Shown: piece after piece, positions 7,036-13,236 of the stretch | Position numbering within the stretch: position 1 is the stretch's first letter | Layout: each line of letters opens with the position of its first letter | Source of the DNA: Candidatus Avimicrobium faecavium | Lineage (GTDB): Bacteria > Bacillota > Clostridia > Oscillospirales > Ruminococcaceae | DNA: 20,552 nucleotides | Assembly: GCA_904419105.1 (NCBI GenBank) | Contig: CAJFQR010000014.1 | Span: 1-20,552 of the forward strand | Direction of reading: 5' to 3' | Position numbers and translations under genes: made by a program | Notes under the pieces: generated by a model | The model's database searches: none | Told to the model about the DNA's origin: nothing | What the model saw: only the letters and a program-made list of their open reading frames with translations

Positions 7036-7455
7036 TCACAAAATCGCGGGGAATTCCCACCGGTTGGCCTCGATCTTCCGGCGGATCACCGCCTCGCTGT
7101 AGCCGAGCAGCCGCCCGAAGGCCCAGGCGGCCTCCTCCGGGTCGGCGAGGTCCTTCACCGCCTGATACCGCCGCCAGACCTCCCCGTCCTCCGCGAAGAG
7201 CACCACCTTGACCCCGTCCACCGCCGCCCGCGGGAACAGCGGCGTCACCGGCAGGGCGTCCTCCTCCCGGAACAGAATGCCGTACTGTTCCGCCATGGCC
7301 CGGCAGTGGGGCAGGTACCGGGCCCGGTCGGCCCCGTCCCGGAACGGATGGCTCAGCGCCAGCGGCTTGTTGCCGGCGGCCACCATCTCGCAGAAGCTGT
7401 CGATGACCCCGCACCGGTAGGAGAATTCGTCGAACCGTCCCTCCATCGCCGTCAC
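7036..7455 (-). CDS. Uncharacterised 139-residue protein
   Basis: A soluble protein that I recognise only as a recurrent hypothetical of clostridial genomes. The N-terminal segment GRFDEFSYRCGVIDSFCEMV, then LALSHPFRDG and LPHCRAMAEQYGI, lead to a C-terminal LLGYSEAVIRRKIEANR that looks like a short helical domain. No signal peptide, membrane segment or known catalytic motif is evident. The GTG at 7455 overlaps the stop codon of the upstream flavoprotein gene (GTGA), so the two are almost certainly translationally coupled. An in-frame ATG at 7446, with GGTGA upstream, is an alternative start. Confidence 0.75.
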   Translation of the reverse strand: MTAMEGRFDEFSYRCGVIDSFCEMVAAGNKPLALSHPFRDGADRARYLPHCRAMAEQYGILFREEDALPVTPLFPRAAVDGVKVVLFAEDGEVWRRYQAVKDLADPEEAAWAFGRLLGYSEAVIRRKIEANRWEFPAIL

Positions 7456-8087
7456 CGGATAAAGTTGGTGGAGACGCGGGGCTCATACGCCGGAGCCGGC
7501 ACCCCGGCGGCCCGGCCGGCCTCGATGCTGTGCAGCAGCCAGGCCAGGTTCTCCCCGAGGGTGCGCATCATCTGCATCCCCTCGGCGTCCCGGCGCACCT
7601 CCTCCGGGGTGTTGCCGTGGACCTGGTTCCAGTACTGGGAGGAGACCACCGGCATATTGGAGATGGTGAAGTACTTGTTGAGCTGGTCGAAGGCGCTGGC
7701 CGCCCCGCCCCGGCGGCAGGAGACCACCGCCGCCCCGAGCTTGCCCGCCATCCGCCCGCCGGCGGCGAAGAACAGCCGGTTGAGGAAGCTGGTGACCTGC
7801 CCGCTGGCCGCGGCATAGTATACCGGAGAGCCGACCACGATGGCGTCGATGCCGTCCAGCTCCTCGAGGACGGCGTTGACCCTGTCGTGCTGCTTTTCCC
7901 CGTAGATGCAGCGACCGGTGCCGTGGCAGCTGCGGCAGTCGATGCAGCCGGGCACCGGCTCCTTCCCGAGCCAGAGCATCTCGGTCTCGATGCCGTGCCG
8001 GTGCAGCACCTGCTCCACCTCGGCCAGCGCCGTATAGGTGCAGCCCTCCCGGTGGGGGCTGCCGTTGATAAAGAGTACCTTACCCAT
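7452..8087 (-). CDS. Flavodoxin-fold NAD(P)H reductase, iron-sulfur flavoprotein-like
   Basis: A 211-residue NADPH-dependent FMN reductase-type protein. The FMN phosphate loop FINGSPHREGCTYTAL lies at about residues 6-21. A cysteine cluster follows at C48, C51, C54 and C60 (CX2CX2CX5C), matching the compact motif that binds a 4Fe-4S cluster in archaeal and clostridial iron-sulfur flavoproteins. VVGSPVYYAAASGQVTSFLNR at about 84-104 is the second flavin-binding loop. Its partner and substrate are unknown; the fold suggests electron transfer or quinone/nitro reduction. AGGGG precedes the ATG. It forms a two-gene unit with the coupled 139-residue protein downstream. Confidence 0.85.
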   Translation of the reverse strand: MGKVLFINGSPHREGCTYTALAEVEQVLHRHGIETEMLWLGKEPVPGCIDCRSCHGTGRCIYGEKQHDRVNAVLEELDGIDAIVVGSPVYYAAASGQVTSFLNRLFFAAGGRMAGKLGAAVVSCRRGGAASAFDQLNKYFTISNMPVVSSQYWNQVHGNTPEEVRRDAEGMQMMRTLGENLAWLLHSIEAGRAAGVPAPAYEPRVSTNFIR

Positions 8088-8116
8088 TGATCTTACCCCT
8101 TTTCTCCACGCAAAAG

Positions 8117-8147
8117 GGACGGCGCAGGGCTGCCGCCCCCGCCGTCC
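8117..8147 (-). terminator. Probable terminator of the DUF1858 gene
   Basis: A GC-rich 8-bp stem (8117-8124 with 8140-8147) with additional pairing possible in its 15-nt loop; on the minus strand CTTTTG follows. The T-tract is short, so read-through into the flavoprotein gene is likely. No separate promoter was seen for that gene. Confidence 0.5.
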
Positions 8148-8159
8148 GCATGACCTTGT

Positions 8160-8360
8160 TTACAGATTGTCCAGATAGCTGTTCAGCTCGCCGAGCACCT
8201 TCTCCGGGTCCATACCGTGGACTTTACAGGCCTCCTCCAGGCTCTCCCGGGAGGAGGCCGGGCAGTAGACGCAGCCCATGCCGTTCTGCATCAGGATCTG
8301 GGCCATACCGCCGTCCACCCGCAGGATGTCGCCGATGAGCATATTCTTTGTGATCCGCAT
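8160..8360 (-). CDS. DUF1858 redox-disulfide domain protein
   Basis: A 66-residue protein consisting only of the DUF1858 domain, the family described as a hybrid-cluster-protein-associated disulfide domain. The hallmark GMGCVYCPASSRESLEEACKVHG contains the CXXC pair C30 and C33, followed by the ESLEEA helix and HG. A role in thiol or anaerobic redox chemistry is inferred; direct function is unproven. The ATG at 8360 is preceded by GGAGAG at a spacing of six, and family homology begins at MRITKNMLIGDIL, so the longer open frame upstream was discarded. A TATAAT overlaps the stop codon of the upstream acetyltransferase, but its -35 is poor. Confidence 0.9.
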   Translation of the reverse strand: MRITKNMLIGDILRVDGGMAQILMQNGMGCVYCPASSRESLEEACKVHGMDPEKVLGELNSYLDNL

Positions 8361-8417
8361 AGTCGTCTCTCCAATCCCGCCGGGCAGCCCCGGCGCGTCG
8401 TAAATCCTGTTTGGCCT

Positions 8418-8450
8418 GTCCCGCCGCTGCGGGACGGTTATATTATACCT
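8418..8450 (-). promoter_or_regulatory. Possible -10 and start-site hairpin of the DUF1858 gene
   Basis: A perfect minus-strand TATAAT (8447-8442) overlaps the TAA stop of the GNAT gene. Just downstream lies a perfect 7-bp stem (8418-8424 with 8429-8435, 4-nt loop). No convincing -35 is present, so this may be an activator-dependent promoter or chance. Confidence 0.35.
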
Positions 8451-8922
8451 CCGCAGTGGACTTTTCTTCTGTGACCAAGTCACACTGCGCCTGCCCTTCC
8501 CGCTTCATCGGGATAAAATACATCCCGTTGACGAACTGCATCCCGTCGGTGTCCACAAAGCCCAGGCGGCGGTAGGCCTCGGCGCCGTAGGGGGAGCTGT
8601 TCACCGTCACCGGGCCGGGACAGCCGGCGGTATAGGCCTCCACCAGCGCCCGGGCCGCGCCCTGCCGGTGGTGATCCCGGTCGACGAACAGCAGGCAGAT
8701 GTGCCTCTCCCGGGCGGCCAGCACCCCGGTGAGCTTCCCCTCCAGAAAGCTCCCCCAGAACGCCAGCCCGGCAAGGGTCTCCCGGTCCTCCAGAAAGCGC
8801 AGGAACTCCTCCACCCCCTCCGGCGGGTAGTCCGGCCCCTCAAACTCCAAAAACACCCGGCGGGTCAGCTCCAGCGCCTCGGGCAGCAGCTCGGGCGGCA
8901 GCCGGCGTGCGATGTGTGCCAT
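8443..8922 (-). CDS. GNAT-family N-acetyltransferase
   Basis: A 159-residue predicted acetyl-CoA-dependent acetyltransferase. The acetyl-CoA-binding motif A appears as ICLLFVDRDHHRQGAARALVEAY at about 75-97 (the usual Q/R-x-x-G-x-G/A loop is RQGAA), and VNSSPYGAEAYRRLGF provides the C-terminal motif B. The substrate is unknown. The ATG at 8922 has GGAGGG upstream, and 22 bp separate it from the xpt stop codon, so it is probably co-transcribed with xpt. A functional link with purine salvage is not implied by the sequence. Confidence 0.85.
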   Translation of the reverse strand: MAHIARRLPPELLPEALELTRRVFLEFEGPDYPPEGVEEFLRFLEDRETLAGLAFWGSFLEGKLTGVLAARERHICLLFVDRDHHRQGAARALVEAYTAGCPGPVTVNSSPYGAEAYRRLGFVDTDGMQFVNGMYFIPMKREGQAQCDLVTEEKSTAEV

Positions 8923-8944
8923 GGTCTCTCCCTCCTGTGCGGTC

Positions 8945-9526
8945 TCACTGCTCCCGGAAGACAATCTCCCCGGTGGCGGCGTCCATCGCCTCGATGATGG
9001 CCAGCGACTCCACCCGGTAGCCCTCCTCCCGGAGTTTGTCGCCGCCCTTCTGGAAGCCCTTCTCCACGGCGATGCCCACCCCTTCCACGGTGGCGCCGGC
9101 CTGATGGGCGATGTCGATAAGCCCCTCCACCGCGCAGCCGTTGGCCAGAAAGTCATCGATGATGAGCAGATGGTCCGCCGGGGACAGGTAGTCCTTCGAG
9201 ACGACGACATGGTTGTCGTTGTTGTGGGTGTAGGAGTGGATCACCGTGTGGTAGACATCGTCCCCCAGGTTGGAGGACCTGCTCTTTTTGGCAAAGACCA
9301 CCGGCACCCCGAAGTGCAGCCCGGCGATGATGGCGATGCCGATGCCGCTGGCCTCGATGGTGAGGATCTTGTTCACCGGCGTGCCGGCAAACAGCCGGTG
9401 GAACTCCGCCCCCATCTTGTCAAAAAAGAGCACATCCATCTGGTGGTTGATAAAGCTGTCCACCCGGAGCACATTGCCCGCCTTGACGATGCCCTCCCGC
9501 CGGATGCGTTCCTCAAGCTCCTTCAT
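8945..9526 (-). CDS. xpt: Xanthine phosphoribosyltransferase
   Basis: Cytoplasmic purine salvage enzyme that joins xanthine to PRPP to form XMP. The length is 193 residues, against 194 for the Bacillus enzyme. The N-terminal MKELEERIRREGIV, the purine-binding loop IEASGIGIA at 57-65, FAKKSRSSNL at 78-87 and the PRPP signature IIDDFLANGCA at 122-132 are all intact. The ATG lies about 74 nt downstream of a predicted transcription start, and a small terminator hairpin stands between them. The usual guanine riboswitch of Bacillus xpt is not present. Confidence 0.95.
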   Translation of the reverse strand: MKELEERIRREGIVKAGNVLRVDSFINHQMDVLFFDKMGAEFHRLFAGTPVNKILTIEASGIGIAIIAGLHFGVPVVFAKKSRSSNLGDDVYHTVIHSYTHNNDNHVVVSKDYLSPADHLLIIDDFLANGCAVEGLIDIAHQAGATVEGVGIAVEKGFQKGGDKLREEGYRVESLAIIEAMDAATGEIVFREQ

Positions 9527-9569
9527 AGCAAAAACCCTTCCTCTCTGTCCGTCTGTCCGGTCTCCTGTG

Positions 9570-9590
9570 AAAAAACGGCCGTCTGCGGCC
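9570..9590 (-). terminator. Terminator-like attenuator in the xpt leader
   Basis: On the minus strand GGCCG (9590-9586), a CAGA loop and CGGCC (9581-9577) are followed by G and six T residues (9575-9570). The predicted transcription start is near 9600, so the hairpin begins about ten nucleotides into the RNA and would release a transcript of only about 30 nt. The stem is short but all GC. Confidence 0.6.
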
Positions 9591-9606
9591 TTCTCTGTTT
9601 GGGTTG

Positions 9607-9635
9607 ATTGTAAACTATTTTTGAACAGATTGCAA
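9607..9635 (-). promoter_or_regulatory. Sigma-A promoter of xpt
   Basis: On the minus strand, TTGCAA (9635-9630), a 17-bp spacer and TACAAT (9612-9607). Confidence 0.75.
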
Positions 9636-9661
9636 GAGTTTTTCCCTCTCTTCCCCGCCGT

Positions 9662-9691
9662 TTGACAAAGCGTGCTATAATAGTCTATTAT
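9662..9691 (+). promoter_or_regulatory. Sigma-A promoter of the LtaS-like gene
   Basis: A perfect TTGACA (9662-9667), an 18-bp spacer and TATTAT (9686-9691). It is divergent from the xpt promoter, whose -35 is 26 bp away. A TATAAT at 9676-9681 has no usable -35. Confidence 0.7.
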
Positions 9692-9771
9692 AAACAGATG
9701 AATTCCATGTTACCGACAGATTTCACAGCTGCGGCAACGGCCCCTGCGTGGGCAGAGAAGGATGTGACGAT

Positions 9772-11583
9772 ATGGAACCACTCACCCCGAAGGCGCTGCG
9801 CCGCGCCAAATGGGTGATGCGGGCGGTGCTGGTGCTCACACCGCTCACCTCTTTTTATATGATGCAGTTCATCTTCGGCGGGCTGCCCTGGGACTACAGC
9901 CCCGGCGTCACGCTGGCCAACTACATCTGCATCGGGGCGGTGTTCTTCCTGCTCACCGCCCTCACCAACCGGGTGCTGCTGTGCAGCCTCATCACCCATC
10001 TGCTCTGCTTTATCTGGGCGATGGCCAACTACTTTGTCAACCTCTACCGGGGGCTGCCCATCCTGCCCTGGGATTTCACCGCGCTGCGCACGGCGGTGGC
10101 GGTGGCCGGCAGCTATGACCTCTACCTCACCTGGCAGATGGGCGCCTCCCTCACGATCCTGGCGGGCATCGCGGTGCTCATCGTGCGGATGGTGCGCCAG
10201 TCCGGCGTGCGGCGGATGCGCCAGACCCGCCTGGTGCGGGCCGGCTGCCTGCTGCTGGGGCTGGTGTGCGTGCAGCCGGTGGTGAACACCGGCACCCTCG
10301 GGGCCTTCGGGGTGGCCACCGACGTCTGGGACCCGGCGGCCAGCTACCGCTCCTCCGGCATCGTGGCCACCTTCCTGCGCAACTTCCAGTTCATGGAGGT
10401 GCAGCAGCCCGCCGACTTCTCCGAGGGGTACATCCGCAGCCTGCTCGCCCGGGCGGACAGCGCCTCCGGCCCGGCTGCGGCCCCGGAGACGCCGAACATC
10501 CTCGTCATCATGAGCGAATCCTGGGCGGACTTTGAGAGCTTCGGCACGCTGACCTTCAGCGAGCCGCTCACCGAGCACATCGACGCCAGCGGCGCGCTGC
10601 GGGGCACCGCCTACGCCTCGGTGTTCGGCGCCGGCACCAGCGCCAGCGAGTTTGAGTTCCTCACCGGCAATTCGATGGCCTTCCTGCCGTCGGGCAGCAT
10701 CCCCTACCAGCAGTATGTCACCGACGGCAGCGCGTCGCTGGCCCGGACCCTGGCCGCCTACGGCTACCGGTGCGTCGCCTTCCACCCGGGCCAGGAGAGC
10801 TCCTGGCAGCGCAACAGCGCCTACCCGAAGCTCGGCTTCGACGAGTTTTACAGCGAGGAGGACATCCAGGTGCCGGTGACCACCGCCCACGGCTACATCA
10901 GCGACGCCACCGACTACGCCGAGGTCATCCGCCTGTTTGAGGAGAAGGAGCCGGGCCAGCCGCTGTTCCTCTTCAATGTCACGATCCAGAACCACGGCAG
11001 CTACACCGACCCGGACTACCCGGCCACCGTCACGGTGAACGAGGCCCCGGGCCTCTACCCGAAGGCGGAGCAGTATCTCACGCTGGTGAACCAGTCGGAC
11101 GAGGACTTCCAGCTGCTGGTGGACTTCTTCTCCAGCTATGAGGAGCCGACGCTGATCCTCATGTTCGGCGACCACCAGCCGTCGGTGGAGGAGGAGTTCC
11201 TCCAGGCGGTGTACGGCCTGCCGGAGGACGGCAGCATGACGATGGAGCAGTATATGGGCAAGTACCGGGTGCCCTACCTGGTCTGGGCCAACTACGACCT
11301 GCCGGCGGAACAGGCCCCGACGCTGAGCCTCAACTTTCTCGGGCAGCAGGTGCTGCGCTATGCCGGGCTGGAGCCCACCGGCTATGGCACCTATCTGAAC
11401 GATCTGGCCGCCGCCCTGCCGGTGCTCACCTTCCCCGGGTACCAGGACCCGGCGGGCAACGCCTACAGCCACCTGGAGACCAACGACTACACCCCGCTGA
11501 TCGAGGCGTACCGGGCCTTCCAGTACAACAACCTCTTCGGCGATGAGGAGCGGGCGGACGACCTGTACCTCCCCGCCGCCTGA
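9772..11583 (+). CDS. LtaS-like membrane sulfatase-fold phosphoglycerol transferase
   Basis: A 603-residue polytopic protein with an extracellular alkaline-phosphatase/sulfatase domain, of the lipoteichoic acid synthase type. About five membrane segments fill residues 15-172. Catalytic landmarks of LtaS are all present: a metal-binding glutamate in NILVIMSES (E249), the nucleophile threonine in FGAGTSASEFEFLTG (T289), histidine H408 in FNVTIQNHGSY, and D467-H468 in LMFGDHQPS. It probably transfers glycerol-phosphate from phosphatidylglycerol to a cell-envelope polymer; exact product is unknown. The ATG at 9772 has AAGGA nine bases upstream, whereas the GTG at 9748 has none. A strong terminator follows. 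Confidence 0.9.
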   Translation: MEPLTPKALRRAKWVMRAVLVLTPLTSFYMMQFIFGGLPWDYSPGVTLANYICIGAVFFLLTALTNRVLLCSLITHLLCFIWAMANYFVNLYRGLPILPWDFTALRTAVAVAGSYDLYLTWQMGASLTILAGIAVLIVRMVRQSGVRRMRQTRLVRAGCLLLGLVCVQPVVNTGTLGAFGVATDVWDPAASYRSSGIVATFLRNFQFMEVQQPADFSEGYIRSLLARADSASGPAAAPETPNILVIMSESWADFESFGTLTFSEPLTEHIDASGALRGTAYASVFGAGTSASEFEFLTGNSMAFLPSGSIPYQQYVTDGSASLARTLAAYGYRCVAFHPGQESSWQRNSAYPKLGFDEFYSEEDIQVPVTTAHGYISDATDYAEVIRLFEEKEPGQPLFLFNVTIQNHGSYTDPDYPATVTVNEAPGLYPKAEQYLTLVNQSDEDFQLLVDFFSSYEEPTLILMFGDHQPSVEEEFLQAVYGLPEDGSMTMEQYMGKYRVPYLVWANYDLPAEQAPTLSLNFLGQQVLRYAGLEPTGYGTYLNDLAAALPVLTFPGYQDPAGNAYSHLETNDYTPLIEAYRAFQYNNLFGDEERADDLYLPAA

Positions 11584-11609
11584 CCCCCTCCGCCATCCCG
11601 CACGATGAG

Positions 11610-11636
11610 AAAAGCCGCTCGAGGAGCGGCTTTTTT
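11610..11636 (+). terminator. Intrinsic terminator of the LtaS-like gene
   Basis: An 11-bp stem (11610-11620 with 11624-11634), 3-nt loop and six T residues (11631-11636). The A-tract on the left arm lets it also stop leftward transcripts from the GNAT remnant. Confidence 0.88.
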
Positions 11637-11648
11637 GTTGGGCGGAGG

Positions 11649-11885
11649 TCACAGCGCCTTGTCAAAGGCCACCTTCCCGCTCCCCTGGAAGAGGACGGTG
11701 CCGCAGCGGCGGTAGCCGTTTTTCTCAAGGATGTGCTGCATCCGCCGGTTCTGGGGGTCGGTGTCGATGCGGATGGCTGCCGCCCCCTGCTCCCGGCAGA
11801 GGTCCTCCGCCAGGCGCAGCGCCGCCGCGCTCAGCCCCCTGCCGACGAACCGCCGGTCAAAGGCCATCCGGTGGATCACGGCGTA
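11649..11885 (-). pseudogene. C-terminal half of a GNAT acetyltransferase (remnant)
   Basis: About 78 codons in the minus frame encode only the second half of a GNAT enzyme, starting at YAVIHRMAFDRRFVGRGLS (core strand plus acetyl-CoA loop). RIDTDPQNRRMQHILEKNGY and the final strand follow, and the stop codon is intact. The N-terminal half is missing. In its place, out of frame, lies the end of an XRE regulator gene (11857-12090). No start codon or ribosome site of its own is seen at the junction. The most economical reading is a deletion that joined two neighbouring genes. Confidence 0.75.
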
Positions 11886-12090
11886 GGGCGGCCGGGTCCC
11901 GGACCAGCTCGTCCAGCGACAGCTCAAAGAAGTCGCTGAGCAGCACCAGCCGCTGAAAGTCCGGACAGGACTGGCCGCCCTCCCATTTGGAGACGGTCTG
12001 CCGGGAGACCCCGAGCTCCGCCCCAAGCTGCTCCTGGGACAGGCCCCGCTGCCGGCGCAGTGCGATCCGTTTTTCGGAAAAAGATGGCAT
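11857..12090 (-). CDS. XRE-family helix-turn-helix protein, 3'-truncated
   Basis: A 77-residue Cro/CI-type DNA-binding domain: RIALRRQRGLSQEQLGAELGVSRQTVSKWEGGQ (residues 8-40) is a textbook helix-turn-helix, followed by LLSDFFELSLDELVRD (50-65). From residue 66 the frame runs into out-of-frame acetyltransferase DNA and ends after ADPP-like junk residues, so the original C-terminal part is lost. The HTH is complete and the gene has AGGAAA before the ATG and its own promoter, so a short repressor could still be made. Start at 12090 is chosen by ribosome site and homology. Confidence 0.75.
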   Translation of the reverse strand: MPSFSEKRIALRRQRGLSQEQLGAELGVSRQTVSKWEGGQSCPDFQRLVLLSDFFELSLDELVRDPAALRRDPPDGL

Positions 12091-12121
12091 TGTATCGTTT
12101 CCTTTCGTGTGTGATGGCATC

Positions 12122-12150
12122 AGTATCGCCGAAAACCGGGCCGGCGTCAA
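12122..12150 (-). promoter_or_regulatory. Promoter of the truncated XRE gene
   Basis: On the minus strand, TTGACG (12150-12145), a 17-bp spacer and GATACT (12127-12122). Confidence 0.6.
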
Positions 12151-12169
12151 GCAACTACGGTTGGCGATC

Positions 12170-12187
12170 TGTCCACCGGAGTGGACA
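12170..12187. promoter_or_regulatory. Perfect dyad upstream of the XRE promoter
   Basis: TGTCCAC and GTGGACA form perfect 7-bp arms around CGGA. It lies 20 bp upstream of the -35 of the XRE gene and 11 bp from the stop of the flavodoxin-like gene. No T-tract follows on either strand, so an operator is more likely than a terminator. Confidence 0.45.
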
Positions 12188-12197
12188 CAACGCCGGT

Positions 12198-12740
12198 TTA
12201 CCCCTCCCCGCGGCGGATCGACTCGACGATCGGGTCCAGGGCGGCGGGATCGGTGAAGTCCAGCCGGGTCCCATAGGACGCGAGCAGCGCCCGGTCCTCC
12301 GCCGTCTGTCTGTCCGGGGGCAGCCGGCGCAGCGAGCGGTACAGCACCGCCATCATCACACGGTGGCGGAGGGAGAGCCTTGAATAGTCGATCCCGCCGC
12401 GGAGGTGAAAGACCTCCGCCCGGTCAACCAGCTCCGGCGGGAGCTGCTTTTGCAGCGAGGTGCAGATGTGGGCCCGATTGGCTGTGTCCCCGGGGTCGGC
12501 CAGCCCCACCGTGACGAGGATCAGCCGCTGGCCGCTCCGGAGGGTGAGGCCCCGCAGGGTGCCCGCCAGCCCGACGACGCCCCCGGCGTACAGCCCGCCC
12601 AGGTAGACGATGGTGCGCATCCCGGCGAGGCCGGGGGCCTCCCGGAAGCGGACCGCCGGGATGCCGGTCCGCTCGGACAGCTGCTGTGCATACCGGCGGG
12701 TGGTCCCATAGTGGCTGCCGTATACGATGATCTGGTCCAT
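12198..12740 (-). CDS. Flavodoxin-domain protein
   Basis: A 180-residue protein with a flavodoxin-type fold, similar to the flavodoxin_5/HemG-like group. The FMN phosphate-binding loop IIVYGSHYGTTRRYAQ is at residues 4-19. VYLGGLYAGGVVGLAGTLR and ILVTVGLADPGDTAN correspond to the second and third flavin loops. The C-terminal part contains FHLRGGIDYSRLSLRHRVMM, seen in menaquinone-dependent protoporphyrinogen oxidase-like proteins. No heme genes adjoin, so an unspecified electron-transfer role is the safe call. AGGGG lies about eight bases before the ATG. A minus-strand TATAAT (12798-12793) sits upstream. Confidence 0.85.
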   Translation of the reverse strand: MDQIIVYGSHYGTTRRYAQQLSERTGIPAVRFREAPGLAGMRTIVYLGGLYAGGVVGLAGTLRGLTLRSGQRLILVTVGLADPGDTANRAHICTSLQKQLPPELVDRAEVFHLRGGIDYSRLSLRHRVMMAVLYRSLRRLPPDRQTAEDRALLASYGTRLDFTDPAALDPIVESIRRGEG

Positions 12741-12786
12741 TGCGGATCCCCTCTCCTCTTGCCGGGCGGGCTGTGACCGGCTCTCT

Positions 12787-12814
12787 CCCTCCATTATAGA
12801 GGGAAGCGCTTTGG
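12787..12814 (-). promoter_or_regulatory. Possible promoter and cre-like site of the flavodoxin gene
   Basis: A minus-strand TATAAT (12798-12793) stands inside a 5-bp inverted repeat (12787-12791 with 12799-12803). Just upstream, CCAAAGCGCTTCCC (12814-12801) matches 10 of 14 positions of TGAAAGCGCTTTCA, the CcpA cre consensus form. The -35 is poor. Catabolite control is inference. Confidence 0.35.
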
Positions 12815-12905
12815 CGGGCCAGCAACGGCCGGTAAAACCTGTGTTACAAGCGGAGGGCAGCCGGGAATGGGTTCCTCTCCCCGCGTAAAAAAGATCCAAA
12901 AGGGG

Positions 12906-12960
12906 TTGCCATTTTCACACCGGTGTGATATAGTAGAGGCATAAGTTAGTTATGACTAAC
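12906..12960 (+). promoter_or_regulatory. Promoter with two operators for the 80-residue membrane protein
   Basis: TTGCCA (12906-12911), a 17-bp spacer and TATAGT (12929-12934). The spacer contains a perfect 14-bp palindrome, TCACACCGGTGTGA (12915-12928). A second dyad, GTTAGT-TATG-ACTAAC (12945-12960), lies just after the predicted start. Such placement is typical of repressor operators; the regulators are unknown. Confidence 0.7.
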
Positions 12961-12990
12961 ACATCATCTTTTACGACAGGGGGAGAGACT

Positions 12991-13233
12991 ATGCCCGCAC
13001 TGCTTTTGCTGACACTGTTGGGACTGTTTGCCATTGGAACGATCGCGGCCTGCCGGGCGCCGGGCCGGGACCGGCGGCTGGGGGTGCTGCTCCTCGCCGG
13101 CGGGGCGGCCTGGCTGGCGCTGTACGGCGCGGAACCGGTGAGCCCGGAGGGGAGCGCCGCCCTCTGTGCGGTGCTGACGATGCTGACGGTCGCCGCCCTC
13201 AAGCAGCTCCTCCGGCGGCGGGGGACGCTGTGA
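12991..13233 (+). CDS. Small membrane protein of unknown function
   Basis: An 80-residue hydrophobic protein that I do not recognise. Three likely membrane segments are visible at about residues 2-20 (ALLLLTLLGLFAIGTIAA), 31-47 (LGVLLLAGGAAWLALYG) and 55-73 (SAALCAVLTMLTVAALKQL). They are separated by the basic loop CRAPGRDRRLG, with a basic RRRGTL tail, which suggests a cytoplasmic loop and C-terminus. The ATG at 12991 has GGGGGAGAG upstream; an earlier in-frame ATG at 12952 lies within the second operator and lacks a ribosome site. It has an elaborately controlled promoter. No terminator is seen before the convergent gene three bases away. Confidence 0.75.
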   Translation: MPALLLLTLLGLFAIGTIAACRAPGRDRRLGVLLLAGGAAWLALYGAEPVSPEGSAALCAVLTMLTVAALKQLLRRRGTL

Positions 13234-13236
13234 GAT

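Noticed and set aside
9527..9606. Guanine riboswitch before xpt
   Set aside because: The leader is too short for aptamer plus expression platform, and the conserved loop and junction sequences are absent; the purC leader also lacks them.
9688..11652. Minus-strand open frame of 654 codons
   Set aside because: Antisense shadow of the LtaS-like gene, whose catalytic motifs are intact on the other strand.
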